NCBI RefSeq assembly: GCF_041381155.1
Contig: NC_091134.1
Span: 35,345,540-35,409,539, forward strand
Reading direction: 5' to 3'
DNA length: 64,000 bases
Source of the DNA: Argopecten irradians
Lineage: Eukaryota; Mollusca; Bivalvia; Pectinida; Pectinidae
Notes under the pieces: generated by a model
Seen by the model: the letters and a program-made list of their open reading frames with translations, nothing else
Told to the model about the DNA's origin: nothing
The model's database searches: none
Position numbers and translations under genes: made by a program
Part shown: in pieces, positions 20,661-33,918 of the stretch
Layout of the letters: each line of letters opens with the position of its first letter
Numbering within the stretch: position 1 is the first letter of the stretch

Positions 20661-22459
20661 GTTGTTTTGATTTAATCCGTAACTCCGTGTGTTACATTGC
20701 TGTCATCTTCCATCACCCAGAAAAAGTTCCAGGGTAAACCACAGGAAAAGTATTTTATACGGTAGTGTTTGATGTACATGTATGAATGATATGGGGAAAC
20801 ACACACATTTTATTGCAGCCATTTTCGGACCAGCTGTTAGAAAGATGAATGTTTCTAAAAGCATTTATTTTATTATCGCACTTTAAAAACAATGGTGGTG
20901 ATTAACTTTTGTCCGCCGTTGGAGATGAATATACAATAGGTTACTAAAATGAGTTTATAATAAAACGGTACAGCGTTATAACGGGGTTTTAAAGGCCAAT
21001 TCTTAGTAAGGTTAAGTACAAACTCAAGTAGAAATTGAAAACATTGATCAGAAACATTCCTGTGATTAATGTTATTGACATCTGCAATATTCATGATAGT
21101 ATCGGAAAGAGATACGACTGCTGCAGTAGTTTAAATGAAACTTCACACAAATAAAAACATGCACCTCGATTATGCATTGAAATTTTATGGATCTATATAT
21201 TGAGAATGTTGTATAGCTTCAGCTGGTTGGGTTTTTATTCTTTTTACTTCACTTTGTTTTGTTGCGACCCATTGTTGCGATAAATTTCAGGCCAAATGAA
21301 AATATTATCCTGGTATTGGATATTAAGAAAATTTAACATTTGCAGTCAACCCTATCTACAAAGACCGACTAATGGGCAAAAAACATCTCGATTTTATAAC
21401 TAAGTGGTGTTTATACACAGGTTAAACTGTGCTTAAATGAGTCCCACGAAAGTCTTCTCAAACAAGTGGTCATTATTATTCTATTATGGCCATTTCCAGA
21501 GGGAAGTGTTCTCATATAATGTTGTCTGGCGAGGTATAGTCCCCAAGTCTAAGACGAGGGGACTATACATTGTACCTCGCCAGACAACACTATAGGAGAA
21601 CTGTTCCCGAGGGAAAGGGCCATAATAGATTTAGTACGTCACATGACATTCATTATGATGTCATATATTTGGTCGCGTGCTCATTCCCGGGGGACTATAC
21701 TTTAGTATAGTTCCCGTAGTCAGGTCTAGTCTCCCGTAGTCAAGAAGGACAGATAACTGTCGCAAAATAGACCATGGCTGTTATCCAATCGCATTCCTAG
21801 TAATTATCATGTGATGTACTAAAATAATGTGGTCGCAAATAAGATGAGATTCAAACATCCATAACACGTTATTTCTGCGTGATTCATAGAAATATACAAC
21901 ACTTACATGTATCATTGATAAACATATCTATGCACAAAAGACGCTAAAGTTACAAGTAGCTTACCCCGACAAAAATATATCATTCTGTCAATGGATCTCT
22001 CTAGATTTGTTTTGTAATCGTTTCACTATATTTGATACTTTATTTCTTTACAAAGATAAGCCCTGAAATGATACCATTATAACAAAACTATTTTTCCAAT
22101 TCATTATTGAAAAAACCATTTTTGTGTTTACAAAATTCTACGCTTGTAATCATTGTAAACTATGCTATTTTTGCGCCTATCAAAGTTTACGTTGTTACGA
22201 ATTAGTTCATGGCGTTTATGTTTCATAGTCCCAGTCTTTCAAATCTGATGTTCTTACGAATTAGAATTAACCCTACCTCCTTCCACTGTATATAATACCT
22301 TAATCAGTATTCTCTGCCATAAATAGCTTGTAATGATGATTTAATTAAAATGAAGAATGAACACAAAAATGACGAAAATATTGTTTAATAGACATAATTC
22401 ACTCAATTCAAAAACACAATCATTAAAAAGATTTAGAGATCCATTAATCAATGCTTGGT
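20661..22459. other. spacer between genes C and B
   Basis: No gene recognised. Holds the presumed promoter of gene B just above 20660, the hairpin element at 21481-21629 and, beside it, a short palindrome-like run at about 21680-21745 (GGGGGACTATACTTTAGTATAGTTCCCG). Confidence 0.6.
21481..21629. mobile_element. foldback/MITE-like hairpin, about 149 bp
   Basis: CTATTATGGCC at the left pairs with GGCCATAATAG at the right. Inner blocks CAGAGGGAAGTGTTCTC / GAGAACTGTTCCCGAGGG and TGTTGTCTGGCGAGGTA / TACCTCGCCAGACAACA pair as well, leaving a small loop around 21550. No coding frame. Confidence 0.75.
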
Positions 22460-25400
22460 CTAACTGAGATAGCAGGGCATCGATAAAGAATCTGGGCTAA
22501 CAATGTTTATTATGGCAGAGACAGAGGCAGCTAGTCCTGATAAAATCCCTACTCCGACAATGATGTAGTTTAGTGCCTTCTTCCACATTGGTAATACCCT
22601 GGAAAAAAAGTACAATATTAGTGATGTTATACATCTTTACTGTCGTTCAGCAACATTATTTTCACAATAAATCATTTTATTGCGAAATGAGCAATGTAGA
22701 AGCTTTCGTACATTTCTATCTTCAAATTTAAAATTGAAAACAATATTTATGAAATATGTTTTATATGTTTGTTTATGCTTCTCCTTTTTTATTATTCGTA
22801 TATCACTTTGCATTAAACCGTCGATAATATTTCATATTTTCAGAATCATAAATATGTGAAATGTTCTCTTTTGGTGATGTCATCAAATTTACATAAAGAT
22901 CAAAATATCGTTTTTCATGCGTGATCCATTTCTTTATCATTTTTAATAATAACAGAACGTGGCTCAATAATGACTGTAGAGTTAATCACTGTAACGCAAG
23001 AGAAGATATTCTGCATTTGTACATTACAGAGTTACCGCCCTTGAGGGTAGGTATTGATTGTTAAGTCATGAATTTGCTAGAGTAACGTCATATTGTTTTC
23101 AACGACGAAGATTTCGATCACAAGTAATGAAGTCATAATCGATATCTACCTGCAAGGGAGATTACTCTTGTAATATGCATAGACAGAATATAAGGGGTCC
23201 AAACATACCTTTTTGGTCTATCCAAATCTGAGTGTATCTCTAGATTACTGTCATTCATTAAAGAAGCGTTATGTTCAGTCTTTAGTTTGCACATTTTCAT
23301 ATACAGTAATGCGGGGCACACAAAGTCTGTCAGAGTAAAAGACGATCCACCAATTAATGCCAACAGATTGCTGAATTTTGGAATCGTTTCCGCAATAAAC
23401 AGAATACATGCTATGATAATGAGTCTAACAACACATCTTCTCCATGTGAATTCTGAAAATGAAACAAAACAAGTACACGATATTGAAATGGAATGTAAAA
23501 TATTAAGGAATAATGTAAAGAGTAATGTAAAATTTAGCTATCTGAATATCGTTAGATGTCTATATATATATTTATTATAGGACATACTTTTATATAACAA
23601 TCTTTACATTGTAATGTAATAGAAAATATCTTGACCAATTTCAGTTTCAATAAGTATACATAATACAAATGTGTTTTTGATTGTTTTTTGTTTTTAGAAC
23701 AAAAATAGACGTCCATCCAACATAGACATACAGACAAGAAAGCGACTGTTCTTGGCCTTAAACGTCAATAGTTGAAATACTTTTTCCTGAGATACAACGT
23801 ATGTTGACGAACTCAATTACCTTTACACTTGACAGCACTAAGAAAGAGTTATATAAACAATATGAAGAATGACTTTTAAGGTTAGCTTTAAATGAGGTGG
23901 ATTTGTATTATATTCTCACCATATTGGACGACTAATTTTATTTCATTTACTATATTTGTTTTTGAAAATCGACTAATCACCTATGGCTTACCTTTTGGTA
24001 AATTAAGGGCCATTTCGACCTCCTGTAGAGTAGGACTAAGGACAATGATAAAGGCTAGAATTAGATGCACGGTGACCATTAGTATTACAATATAGGACAG
24101 AGTTCCTATTGGCATGTTGCTCAACACATTTGGTTGTAGTTCGGACCCATATACAAAGTATCCGATGGCTGTGACAGGTACGTACATCAGTAATACAACT
24201 ACAAAGTATAAACATGAGTATAATGTTATATAAAGTATCCCATGGAGGTGACAGATACGTACATCAGTAATACAACTACAAAGTATAAACATGAGTATAA
24301 TGTTATACAAAGTATCCTATTGCCGTGACAGGTACAATGTACGTACATCAGTCATACAACTACAAAGTATAAACATGAGTAAAATGTTATACAAAGTATC
24401 CTATTGCCGTGACAGGTACAATGTACGTACATCAGTCATACAACTACAAAGTATAAACATGAGTAAAATGTTATACAAAGTATCCTATTGCCGTGACAGG
24501 TACGTACATCAGTAATACAACTACAAAGTATAAACATGAGTATAATGTTATACAAAGTATCCGATGGCCGTGACAGGTACGTACATCAGTAATACAACTA
24601 CAAAGTATAAACATGAGTATAATGTTATACAAAGTATCCCATGGAGGTGACAGGTACGTACATCAGTAATACAACTACAAAGTATAAACATGAGTATAAT
24701 GTTATACAAAGTATCCCATGGAGGTGACAGATACGTACACCAGTAAAATAAATATAAAGTATAAATTTAAACATTACCAAACAGTATATCGACGGGACTG
24801 CAAAATACGGTTGTTATAAAGCTACAAAGTATGACATTTATTACATCGCAATACAAGTCCTTTATCGTCGCAAAGACTTCAGAAAACAACTAAACATAAT
24901 TTTAAGTATTATATTGGTATATAAAGTTAATACATGATATTCGCGTTTAATTAAGAAAGAGATAATATTCGTACGGATGTATCCAAAAATTACAGCTGGT
25001 TTGAAATCTTTTGTCCTCTTCATGTCCATTTGAAAAGTAAGAAAACAAGAGTGACCACCAAATGTGAAAGAGAGGGTACCAAATGCCAGTACAATTTTCA
25101 TTATATCTGGGCTTTGATGCTGAACATCTGTCTGATTTGGCGCATCCATTCCAATACCGACAGCAATCAGAATGGCAGCTACGAAAGTAGCTACTGTAGC
25201 CCCATAGCCGATCAACCTAGGGAAGGGAACCAATTAATATTATTAATATTTTCAATATTTTCCAATAATTTTGTAAAATACAAATAAAACAATTAATATT
25301 TTTATTTCAAATATTTTTTAAATAACATTTCAATCATTTCTAAATTCACAATATTAATATGTATTTTTATATCATAATATAAAAAATGTCAATTTCATGC

Positions 25401-28400
25401 ATCTGGACAAAAGAATGCTTCTATGATAAGATAAGGGGGTGACAAGCGCTAATATGGTTTTTAATAATAAGGTTGATATCAACATTATATATGGACTTGT
25501 AATATAACACTTTGGAAGTTTTATTTTCCACACATGTTGTAGTTAGGAATACAAAAAGGCCTAACTAATTTATTTCAAACACTGGAAGTACCTTTTTTCT
25601 TTGAGTTGTGATTAATTTCAATTAGATATCATATACATTCGTCACGTTTTAATTGTGCCCGTGAAATATTAATATAGTCGCAAAGATCCTTCCAGATTTA
25701 GTGTCATTCCCTCACCAGAAATCTTTCGGCGTCCCAAACCATGACAGAGGAACCAAACACCCGGCGATTACAGCTAACCAAATACAGAACGTGATGTTGT
25801 ACCCAACAGCTGCAAATAGCGTTTCTATGTTGTCTGCAGACAGTAGGAGAAACACAATAGCTGTCCCAAACATCGACACGTGCAGACTCATTGACACAAC
25901 ATACCTGTAAAAATAGAAATCGAATCTTCTACATTAATGATCGAAGATTTAACAAAACTTGGAACTCAACAATGTTTGTGTTTCAAGAAGATAACGATGA
26001 CGTTTGAAATTTTCTTTTGATTATTTGCAGTTGAGAAAGATCATGATAATGATCCAAACCATTTTTAATCAACTCCTGAATAATATAATCCAATGTGTGT
26101 GGGGTTTTTTTCAAACTTATACTTTTAAAAGATGTTACCACAGAATATAATAAAAAAATCATGTAAACTTTCTGATGTAGTAATTGTTTTTTAAAGATGT
26201 CACCACAGAAAATAATAAAAAAATCATGTAAACTTTCTGATATAGTAATTGTTTATTTAAGATTTATTTTCCAAATCATCGGTTGTATTGTCAAACTAAT
26301 ATATATTTTTTGAAGTAATAATAAATACCAAAGTGTACATTTATTCCTTGAAAAATATTACTGATATTTGTGCTTAGTAAGTAGCAAAACTAATGCTTAT
26401 ATGGCTGAGTAAAAGCTGTATGCAACTTTGTCACATGCGGAAATCATGATATTCAGTTCTGATTAAAATCAAATATCAAAAAATTATAGCAGCGATATTA
26501 GCATCCACTTGTCAATTATATATGGAATGCTGAAGTCATATTAACATATTTCCAGTTATCTTATTCCTAAACGAATTATCAATAAGTAGGTATATTATAT
26601 ATAGGACCTTTGAAATGGTAATATACATTGTCAAATCTCATTAACTCGAAGCCGACAGGACTCGCGTTATATCGACTTATTTCCCGAAGTGCGAAAAGTG
26701 AAGTCACTTCGAATGTGTAGAGTTCGAGTTTACGCGGTTTGGCATTATATTAAAATACGGGGATTTCGAGATCCCATAATGACACGGGTAAAGCACAATT
26801 TACCGTAAATCAGTCCCTTCTTCCGTTAAATTTGACGTCACAATCACCGGAAAGTAGGACTAAACGACGGTAAACCGTACTCTTTACACGTCGTTTTGGG
26901 ATATCGAAACCCTTGAATGGGACTCATTCGTGTACCACGTGATACCCGATGACGTTTGTGTGAGACGTTAGCGCGAGATATCATCTTTTGACGTCATTAC
27001 ATCACCAATAGATACAATAGTCGAGTAGCACGTGGTACGCGAATTATTCCCATTATTACAACCTGCCAATTTTGCCGTAGGTTTTCTCCCCGAGTAGTTG
27101 ATATGGATTCTGCACGCGTCCTTTACAGTCATCAAACATGGACGCTGCCATAATCCATGATTCTCCGAGTAGTATGCCCGTATACGTCGAGACAAACGCG
27201 AACAGTAACATCAATATAAATCCGGGCCATCCTGAAGAGTTGAACAAATACATCAGATGGTATCTCATAACGAAAAAAATCAAGTACCTCTGATATACAC
27301 ATACATTAACTACTGATGGTTATTTTGAACTATAATGGATATTGGCGTTTCAAAAATCATTTAGATAATAAAAGGGCTTTTATAAATAACAATTAAGTTG
27401 GCATATACATTTTGTATAAAAAACGAGCCCTACTTCCGTATTTGAGAACATCATCTGGTATTTTTATTTCATTGTGACGTAGGTTAGTGATTTTTATTCG
27501 AATACAACGGTTTCTCCACCGCCAAAACTTGAAATTCATTGAATAACAATTTATTGTTGATATCAGGTAATTTCCCAGAAGCCCAGATGAATTCAGAATG
27601 CTTTAATTGGTGGTTTACAACATCACCTATATCCTCGACGGCCTTAGCTAAGGCTAATATCCCCGTCCCAGCTACGTCCCCTGCTATGAACACTGCGGTG
27701 GACGGGATGGTCAAACCTCTTTCAATGGGGATCTATAATAGACATAAAACAGGTTAATTTACCTATATATTTACAGTCAGTGGTGAATTGATAGTATAAA
27801 CCCCGTTGATTTCTACCAAAGGCTACTCAACTTTATTTCACGATAGATTGAGTATGTCACGCGCAATTTGGAGCCGCGCGGATGAATTTATGATGGTCCA
27901 AATCAGAAACTTTTGGTGTTTTCAGTACCGAACGTACGTTCGATGAACATGTACGACTAAGTATCAAAATAGGTTTCAACACATATCCTACAGGTACGTG
28001 TGTAAATACAAATGTAGAAAAGTTACATTGTTTATGTTACTACCGTGCCTCTTTGAGCAATGCTTCCATGCGTAAGCTAAATAAACAATGTTGTACAATG
28101 TACAGTTTTGCACATTCCGATGACGTCGCAATGTTTACATGTTGTGTGTCGGTGAGTGTGTGTCGGTGAGTGTGTGTTGTTCGCTACAACATGTAGATCT
28201 ACATCCTATTATATTTTGTTTACATCTTTGGTTGTAGGCAAATGGATAAGATATGTCAGGATAACATCAGTCTTTGAGTTGGATAAGTTTAACCAAAACG
28301 ACCTAGCACGAAAATGCATTTTTGTTAAACTCGCGGGACAGTCCTGTACGTTATCTACTCGAACTGTGAATCGGCGATAGTAGGCCCTCCTTACTTATAC

Positions 28401-30219
28401 CTACACAATGTACGTTTGGGTGATTCGAAATATCAATGAAACGGAATCCTACAATTGTAGCTTTACAATACTTGTAATAGACATCTCTAATATTTATTGA
28501 AGTGTTTGAAACAACAATATAGATATAAGCTAACATTTTGAGAGCGGTAAACGTGTACAGTTAGTGACCTACCTGTGTTTGTACATGTTCCTCGAAGCGA
28601 CGTCCGATACATTTGAAAATCTCCAAAATCCGGAAATAATGACATGAAACTATGTAAATATCCATGTATTCAAGTAATTTCAAACGTGAACTGATTAAGT
28701 AGAACTCAAGTGATCACAAAATTGAAGAAACTCTCCGTTTGTCACACCTCCTTGACACAGGCGGTTTGAAACGGACGCCGCGTCACAACTACGTTAAATA
28801 TCCTGCCACGTTATGAGTTGTGTAAGCGTGTGAAATAATACTAAGCAAAAGATTAAAACCAAACTGCTTTGCACCATGGTGTTTGTGACAACAGATAAAT
28901 AGAACGATTTATAGCTTCATACCGGGAAAACACCAGATAATATGCTTCATCAGACGGAACTCATTTTATTTGTATGTTCATTGATAAATTGGCGGGAATT
29001 TCCGCCACTTCGAGTGGCTGTTCCAAATGCCCGTCGGAACCAAACGATATAATCCAATTTTAGTCTTATAAATGCCATAAACACTATTAAGTGTAAGTTT
29101 TGAGCTATGAAAATAATAGTTAAGACTGTAAATATAAGAATTAAAGTCTCTTTCTGGTGGTTCTATCGAAGGATAAAGTTGAGTAGGGTATCGATATTTG
29201 TTTCATGGACCGCTTCGCGGTCCATTCCAAATATCGATACCCAACTCAACTTTATCCTTCGATAGAACCACCAGAAAGAGACTTTAATCCTTAAATAATA
29301 AGAAAAAGTAAAAACCGTAGTTCGGACCAATAAACGAAACGAATAACTTATTAAACTGTATGTAGGATCTCTCTCTAACGCAAATCGTCACAGAAAAGAT
29401 CTCAAATCCAAACACCTTTTTTTATCGCAAAATATAACAATATTATTAATTCCAATAATTAGCATGCTTTACATATTGTAAATTATTCCGTGTTATATAA
29501 ATCGACTTCTTCGCTTTATTTACGTGTTTTATCTTCATTGTTTTGATGGGTTTGAATTTTATTTTATTTATTTCATGTTTATTTATTTTTATTTTTGCAT
29601 TACTAGACACGTTTACTCGTCGTTTGTCACTTTAATTTTGCCCAATGACATTTTCCATTTGATTTGTTTTGATTTCCTTCAACCTATTTCACTCTTACTG
29701 TCTGTTAGTTTATTTGAAGCACACATCGTGTTTCACAATCTTCAGAAGTGATTTGTTGAAAGGCGGCGTCATACTCACGCCAGCGGCCATTTCTCTATGC
29801 CCTATAATTGGTTCGTCTTCTAATGGTAATATCATTATTAACTAGGTATATATAGAAGCATTATAAAAGTGTACACGTATGTACATATTTTGCTTAAAGC
29901 CATCTTTACAACACTCTAATGAATCTCCAATTGAAATAGCAGGTATTGAGACACACTTTATTTATGTGTAACAAAAATTAATAATACATTATAAAAGAAG
30001 AAGAAAAGGAGTTTTAACGAATATCAATTATCATATTATTTTGTTTATTTGACCACGTGTCGTTTATAGCCTAGAATGAATGTATAAATCATTTTTTATC
30101 ATTTGTTATTTAACCAACATTTGACCTCCAATACAAAAGGAATCTAAATATCGGGAAATTTTAGATGTATACAATTATATTATAACGAATATCATACTTA
30201 CTAGATTTTCATCTGACAT
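22460..30219 (-). CDS. gene C: AAAP-family amino acid transporter, 8 exons, intact
   Basis: Predicted 437-residue transporter. Exons in transcription order: 30219-30202, 27732-27627, 27231-27063, 25904-25716, 25216-24975, 24198-23992, 23452-23209, 22598-22460. Exon 1 encodes MSDENL before GTAAGT; an in-frame TAA three codons before the ATG fixes the start. Exon 2 has [12 protein letters not shown] in helix 1. Exon 4 ends GTPKDFW and exon 5 begins LIGYGA, both typical of the array. Helix 6 keeps GGH (214-216). Exon 7 encodes [20 protein letters not shown] and GGSS. The C terminus, SPDSLSMPCYLS, is the shortest of the intact copies. Intron 1 is 2.5 kb and holds a palindrome. The exon 6 acceptor lies in a tandem repeat whose units each contain the same splice site (24158-24770). 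It groups with D and E. Confidence 0.87.
23007..23190. mobile_element. MITE family 1, full-length copy (184 bp)
   Basis: Left end TATTCTGCATTTGTACATTA; right end (reverse strand) TATTCTGTCTATGCATATTA. The interior shares CCCTTGAGGGTAGGTATTG with the copy at 14547-14737. It lies in intron 7 of gene C, ending 18 bp short of the exon 7 donor region (exon 7 starts at 23209). Confidence 0.75.
24158..24770 (-). repeat. minisatellite of the intron 5/exon 6 junction, about 8 units of 77-84 bp
   Basis: Units start at 24158, 24235, 24312, 24396, 24480, 24557, 24634 and 24711. Lengths are 77, 77, 84, 84, 77, 77, 77 and a decayed last copy. Two units carry a 7-bp insertion. Each unit contains about 41 nt of the 5' end of exon 6 of gene C (encoding a VLLMYVPVTAIGY-like stretch) and about 36 nt of intron 5, including the acceptor TTTGTAG. 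The exon-proximal unit carries the acceptor used in the intact gene model; the others are potential decoy acceptors. Confidence 0.9.
26130..26263. repeat. short tandem duplication, 2 x about 68 bp
   Basis: AAAGATGTTACCACAGAATA...ATCATGTAAACTTTCTGATGTAGTAATTGTTT is repeated immediately with a few substitutions. In intron 3 of gene C. Confidence 0.8.
28143..28180 (+). repeat. short (TGTGTCGGTGAG)n repeat
   Basis: About three copies of a 14-bp TG-rich unit. In intron 1 of gene C. Confidence 0.7.
29140..29288. mobile_element. near-perfect palindrome, about 149 bp
   Basis: The left arm begins ATTAAAGTCTCTTTCTGGTG and continues through TTCTATCGAAGGATAAAGTTGAGT and ATCGATATTTG. The right arm is its reverse complement with very few differences. 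The centre is ACCGCTTCGCGGT, itself palindromic. It lies in intron 1 of gene C. Probably a foldback-type MITE; the extruded form would be a long cruciform or RNA hairpin. Confidence 0.85.
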
Positions 30220-33200
30220 CGCTGCTTAAATGGGATGTTAGATTTGTAATCTTGGTCCGAAACCATATAGCTTCCTGTAAAGTTAATATAACATTTTATA
30301 GATATGTAAATATTATATATCAAACCGTGTGTCATCTATATATATATATAAATATCAACATTAAAATGAATGTCCTTCGTAAAAAGTTACCCTACCTTAT
30401 TACGTATGATCAAATGACCCAATGCATATAAAGTCACATAACCATATATATTTGAAATGACCCCGATTCCTGATGTCCTCTCGGGTACCGATTAACGAAC
30501 AATGTATATCCAAGATCTTCAGAAGAGACAACTCATTATAAGGAGTGGTAGAACAAGCCGGTCACACAACACCATTATTTGTAATGATGAAAAATGACTC
30601 TATGCTGCAGGCGTTTACATGTGCGCAATGACCTTAAGACGTGTCACCAAGCCTAGCGGCGTGCTCATAATTAAAAAGTGTTTACAAATATCGAAAGAAA
30701 ATTCTTTTTAGTACTATACAAGGGTACCGAAACTAACACACGTGTATACTTATGGAAAGAAGAAAATAATACATTGAGATAATTCCCTCAAATATCAAAA
30801 AATGTATATCAAATAAGTAAAACCTCCAACACGAATTCAGAACTACATTTGCAAAAACAAAAATAAAACTAAAAATAAAACAACGCTCTATTCATAGTGA
30901 CCATATTGAATTTATACTGCTGGATTCAAAGGTTTTATATAGGTTAATAAAGTAGAGTTTGCTATCTGTCACACAGTATTAAATTTCATTCTATAAAACA
31001 CAATACTATTTCAATATATACTGTGTGCTTGTGACACCAAAACATTAACATATCGCTAGAGTTTAAAAGTACGCAACCTACTTATTTTAGTACATAAAAT
31101 ATACTGGGATCTACGATCAAACGCGCCTTATAGATTATGAATGATAAGTATATAAAAAGTACAAGTATGTACATACAGCACTATTTTAATACTTACAGAA
31201 AGAAGAAAAGCTATTATGTTAATAAATGGATAGCAGAGTGTTTTAATATCGATCACATTGTTAATGTAATGATCTATTGACGGGTTTGCATGATTTTTGA
31301 AGATTGTCAACACTTATATAAAGCTACGGTCAGACTGATAAGCTGACAGGTTCATATTGTGTATTGTTGATATATTCAAGGTTTATCGTGCTCATTTATT
31401 CTAGAACTTCAAATCACAAGCTCATATGACGCAACGTGTTGATACTGTTATAATAAACAATAAGTTGGGTATTGCCAGAACAAATTTGAATAATAATTCT
31501 GTTAATAATTCTACGTTTAACATTGTCGTCTGAAAATGTAGAAATTGATAAAACGGCCCTTTGTTTTAACTAAATATTTTGCTTAGAATGATTTTTTGTA
31601 TGCTAAATATCTTCCGTCTATTTTGTCTGCATGGTGTATATGTACGGTCCATTTTGAGCTCAGTGGCAAATGTAAGTGTGAATGTTTGATATACATTTCT
31701 TTGGTGTATATCATAATTTATTGATATATATTGCATTACATACAAATTAATGTAATTAATGTATTTGAAATACAACAAAAAGTTAACATAATTTCTGTTT
31801 TATAAATTTTCTGGCATTGTAAAATGTTCAATTAAATATTTCTGCATGCCATTTCATTTTCCATTGTAATCTACTACTTGGTACATATGGGTGCAAGTAG
31901 ATTACATAGTGTACGATCTAAGGGAGATAGATATATAGCCTTTAATGAATACGGATTATTTCCCTTTACTAAACACTATGTTTTGAGAACAAGAAAGACG
32001 TGTTGTTGTTTCTCTGTCGAAGATGTAGCGAGCATGCTCTTAATATATTTAATGTCTCAATCGCACAACAATCGCCATAAGCTTATCAGCTGTAACTCTT
32101 TAATTTTACAAACTTTGAAATATTATAAAAAAAATGTATTGGAATGTATATTACATGTTGCATAAACACATTTCAAATGCATTGAATGAAGCTTAGAAAA
32201 TCCTGACAATGGAAAGCAAGTAAATCAGGAAGTGAACGCTATTTAAGACCATTTAGTGTTAGAATTATAACTAAGTCAGGTGTAGATATGGTTCATGTAT
32301 CAAGCATTACCTATAATTATGTATATATCTAGTTAACTAGTAATAATATAAATATGGATATAAGATATAAGAAACACCCTCACATATTATCTATTATAAT
32401 AGTAATAATATAAATATGGATATAAGATATAAGAAACACCCTCACATATTATATATTATAATTATCTTGTTTTGTGAGTAATGGCGAAAAAATATTCGGG
32501 TTTAATTTATTTTAACTTTAAAAAAGTAAACATGGACAGATAGTAAAGCCAAACTCTTATTCTTATAAAATCAAACGAAGTTCACAATTTTGTAGCATGG
32601 TCATCTATCCTGACCTTGCCATGACGCTCGCTGTGTCTTAGCCCGAAACGGCTACATTTTTGTTCACACTCTGTATATGACAACGGAAGCAAATGCAAAA
32701 TATACAACATTGACGAATTCAGTGGACAATGTTATAAATACGTGTCTTTAATATACATATGTATATTATTGACCATTAAGTGTGTATCCGGAATTTTAAT
32801 TTCTTTGTATGTTATTACACCGGCAATTGTTATGTACCCGTAGCAGTTGAAAATAAATGTTGGAAGAAGACAGACTTCTTTTTATTTCACTGCAAGCGAG
32901 TCCCCACAACTATCTATTTTAAGCACGACAGTAAAATTGAAAACAACAAATGTCTGTTTAAGTGTAATAAACTGACAGGTGGTGTATAGTTTTTTATGAT
33001 TTGACCCAGAATCGATGTTACTGTTGAAAATAAAATATTTAATATTGTCATCCTTCAAATGAACTATTCTCTTGTATTTAATTGTGAACTGACTGTGAAA
33101 CTCTTTTTACTGGATTTTTCCCGTGGATGGATATACTGGTCTGTGTTAAGAAACCGTAGAAACAAGCAAAAATTAGATCTTTGAAAAACTCCTTCAAAAC

Positions 33201-33918
33201 AGAAGAGTTTATGGGGAAGTTAATGTGTCGAATTTTGGTGGTTGGATATGCAGGTGTCAAAATTTTCAAAAGTTCAAAAATATATAACTTTAATATGTAT
33301 ATGTAAAATGTTTCTATTCAAGAATCTGAATTATTTGTCATTTGTTTTTGTAAAGGGGATGTAATAATTAATTTTGTTGTAAAAGTCGTAAATATTTTTG
33401 TTATGTAGTTCAATACAAGATGCAAGATACAAGTCAACATAAAAGATATAAAATAGTTCACGAGAATGCGGGATGGCCTTCTTCAAAGTCAGCCATTGGT
33501 ATATTACGGTTCAATTGATTAAAAGTGAGACATGAGCTTGTATCTAAAAAGGAGTGTTTATTCCGCGATATACCGGTACTTTAATAAAATGATTCATTAT
33601 TACCCATGTCTTTGAAAAGGTGAGTGTGGAATAAAACTTGTCAATGTTGTTGTCGTTTCTGACTTCCACAATCGTACTGAAATGACTTGAATTTCAAATT
33701 GAATGATATTGTTGTTGTGATAATATTAACTTGTTATTTCGTAAGCTATTTTAAGTCTTTATACAAATTCATTCGTTTTTTTGGAAAATCGACAGTTTTC
33801 CATTCATGACTTTAATTTTCTCCTTCAGTGAAGTCTCATTATTTGCGACTCTCTGAAGTTCTGAGAAAATAATTGTAAATAAATGAATACAAAGTAGTAT
33901 TTATGGTTAGGCAGAGGC
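30220..33918. other. spacer between pseudogene E and gene C
   Basis: No gene recognised. The 95-codon frame at 31878-32165 (plus strand) shows no familiar domain and no splice or codon-use support. A 62-bp tandem duplication lies at 32340-32463. The presumed promoter of gene C lies just above 30219. Confidence 0.55.
32340..32463. repeat. tandem duplication, 2 x 62 bp
   Basis: GTAATAATATAAATATGGAT...AGAAACACCCTCACATATTAT is repeated directly, nearly identical, indicating a recent event. Confidence 0.9.

Noticed and set aside
31878..32165. 95-codon plus-strand frame in the spacer between C and E
   Set aside because: Cys- and Lys-rich, no motif, no splice partners; length is compatible with chance in AT-rich DNA.
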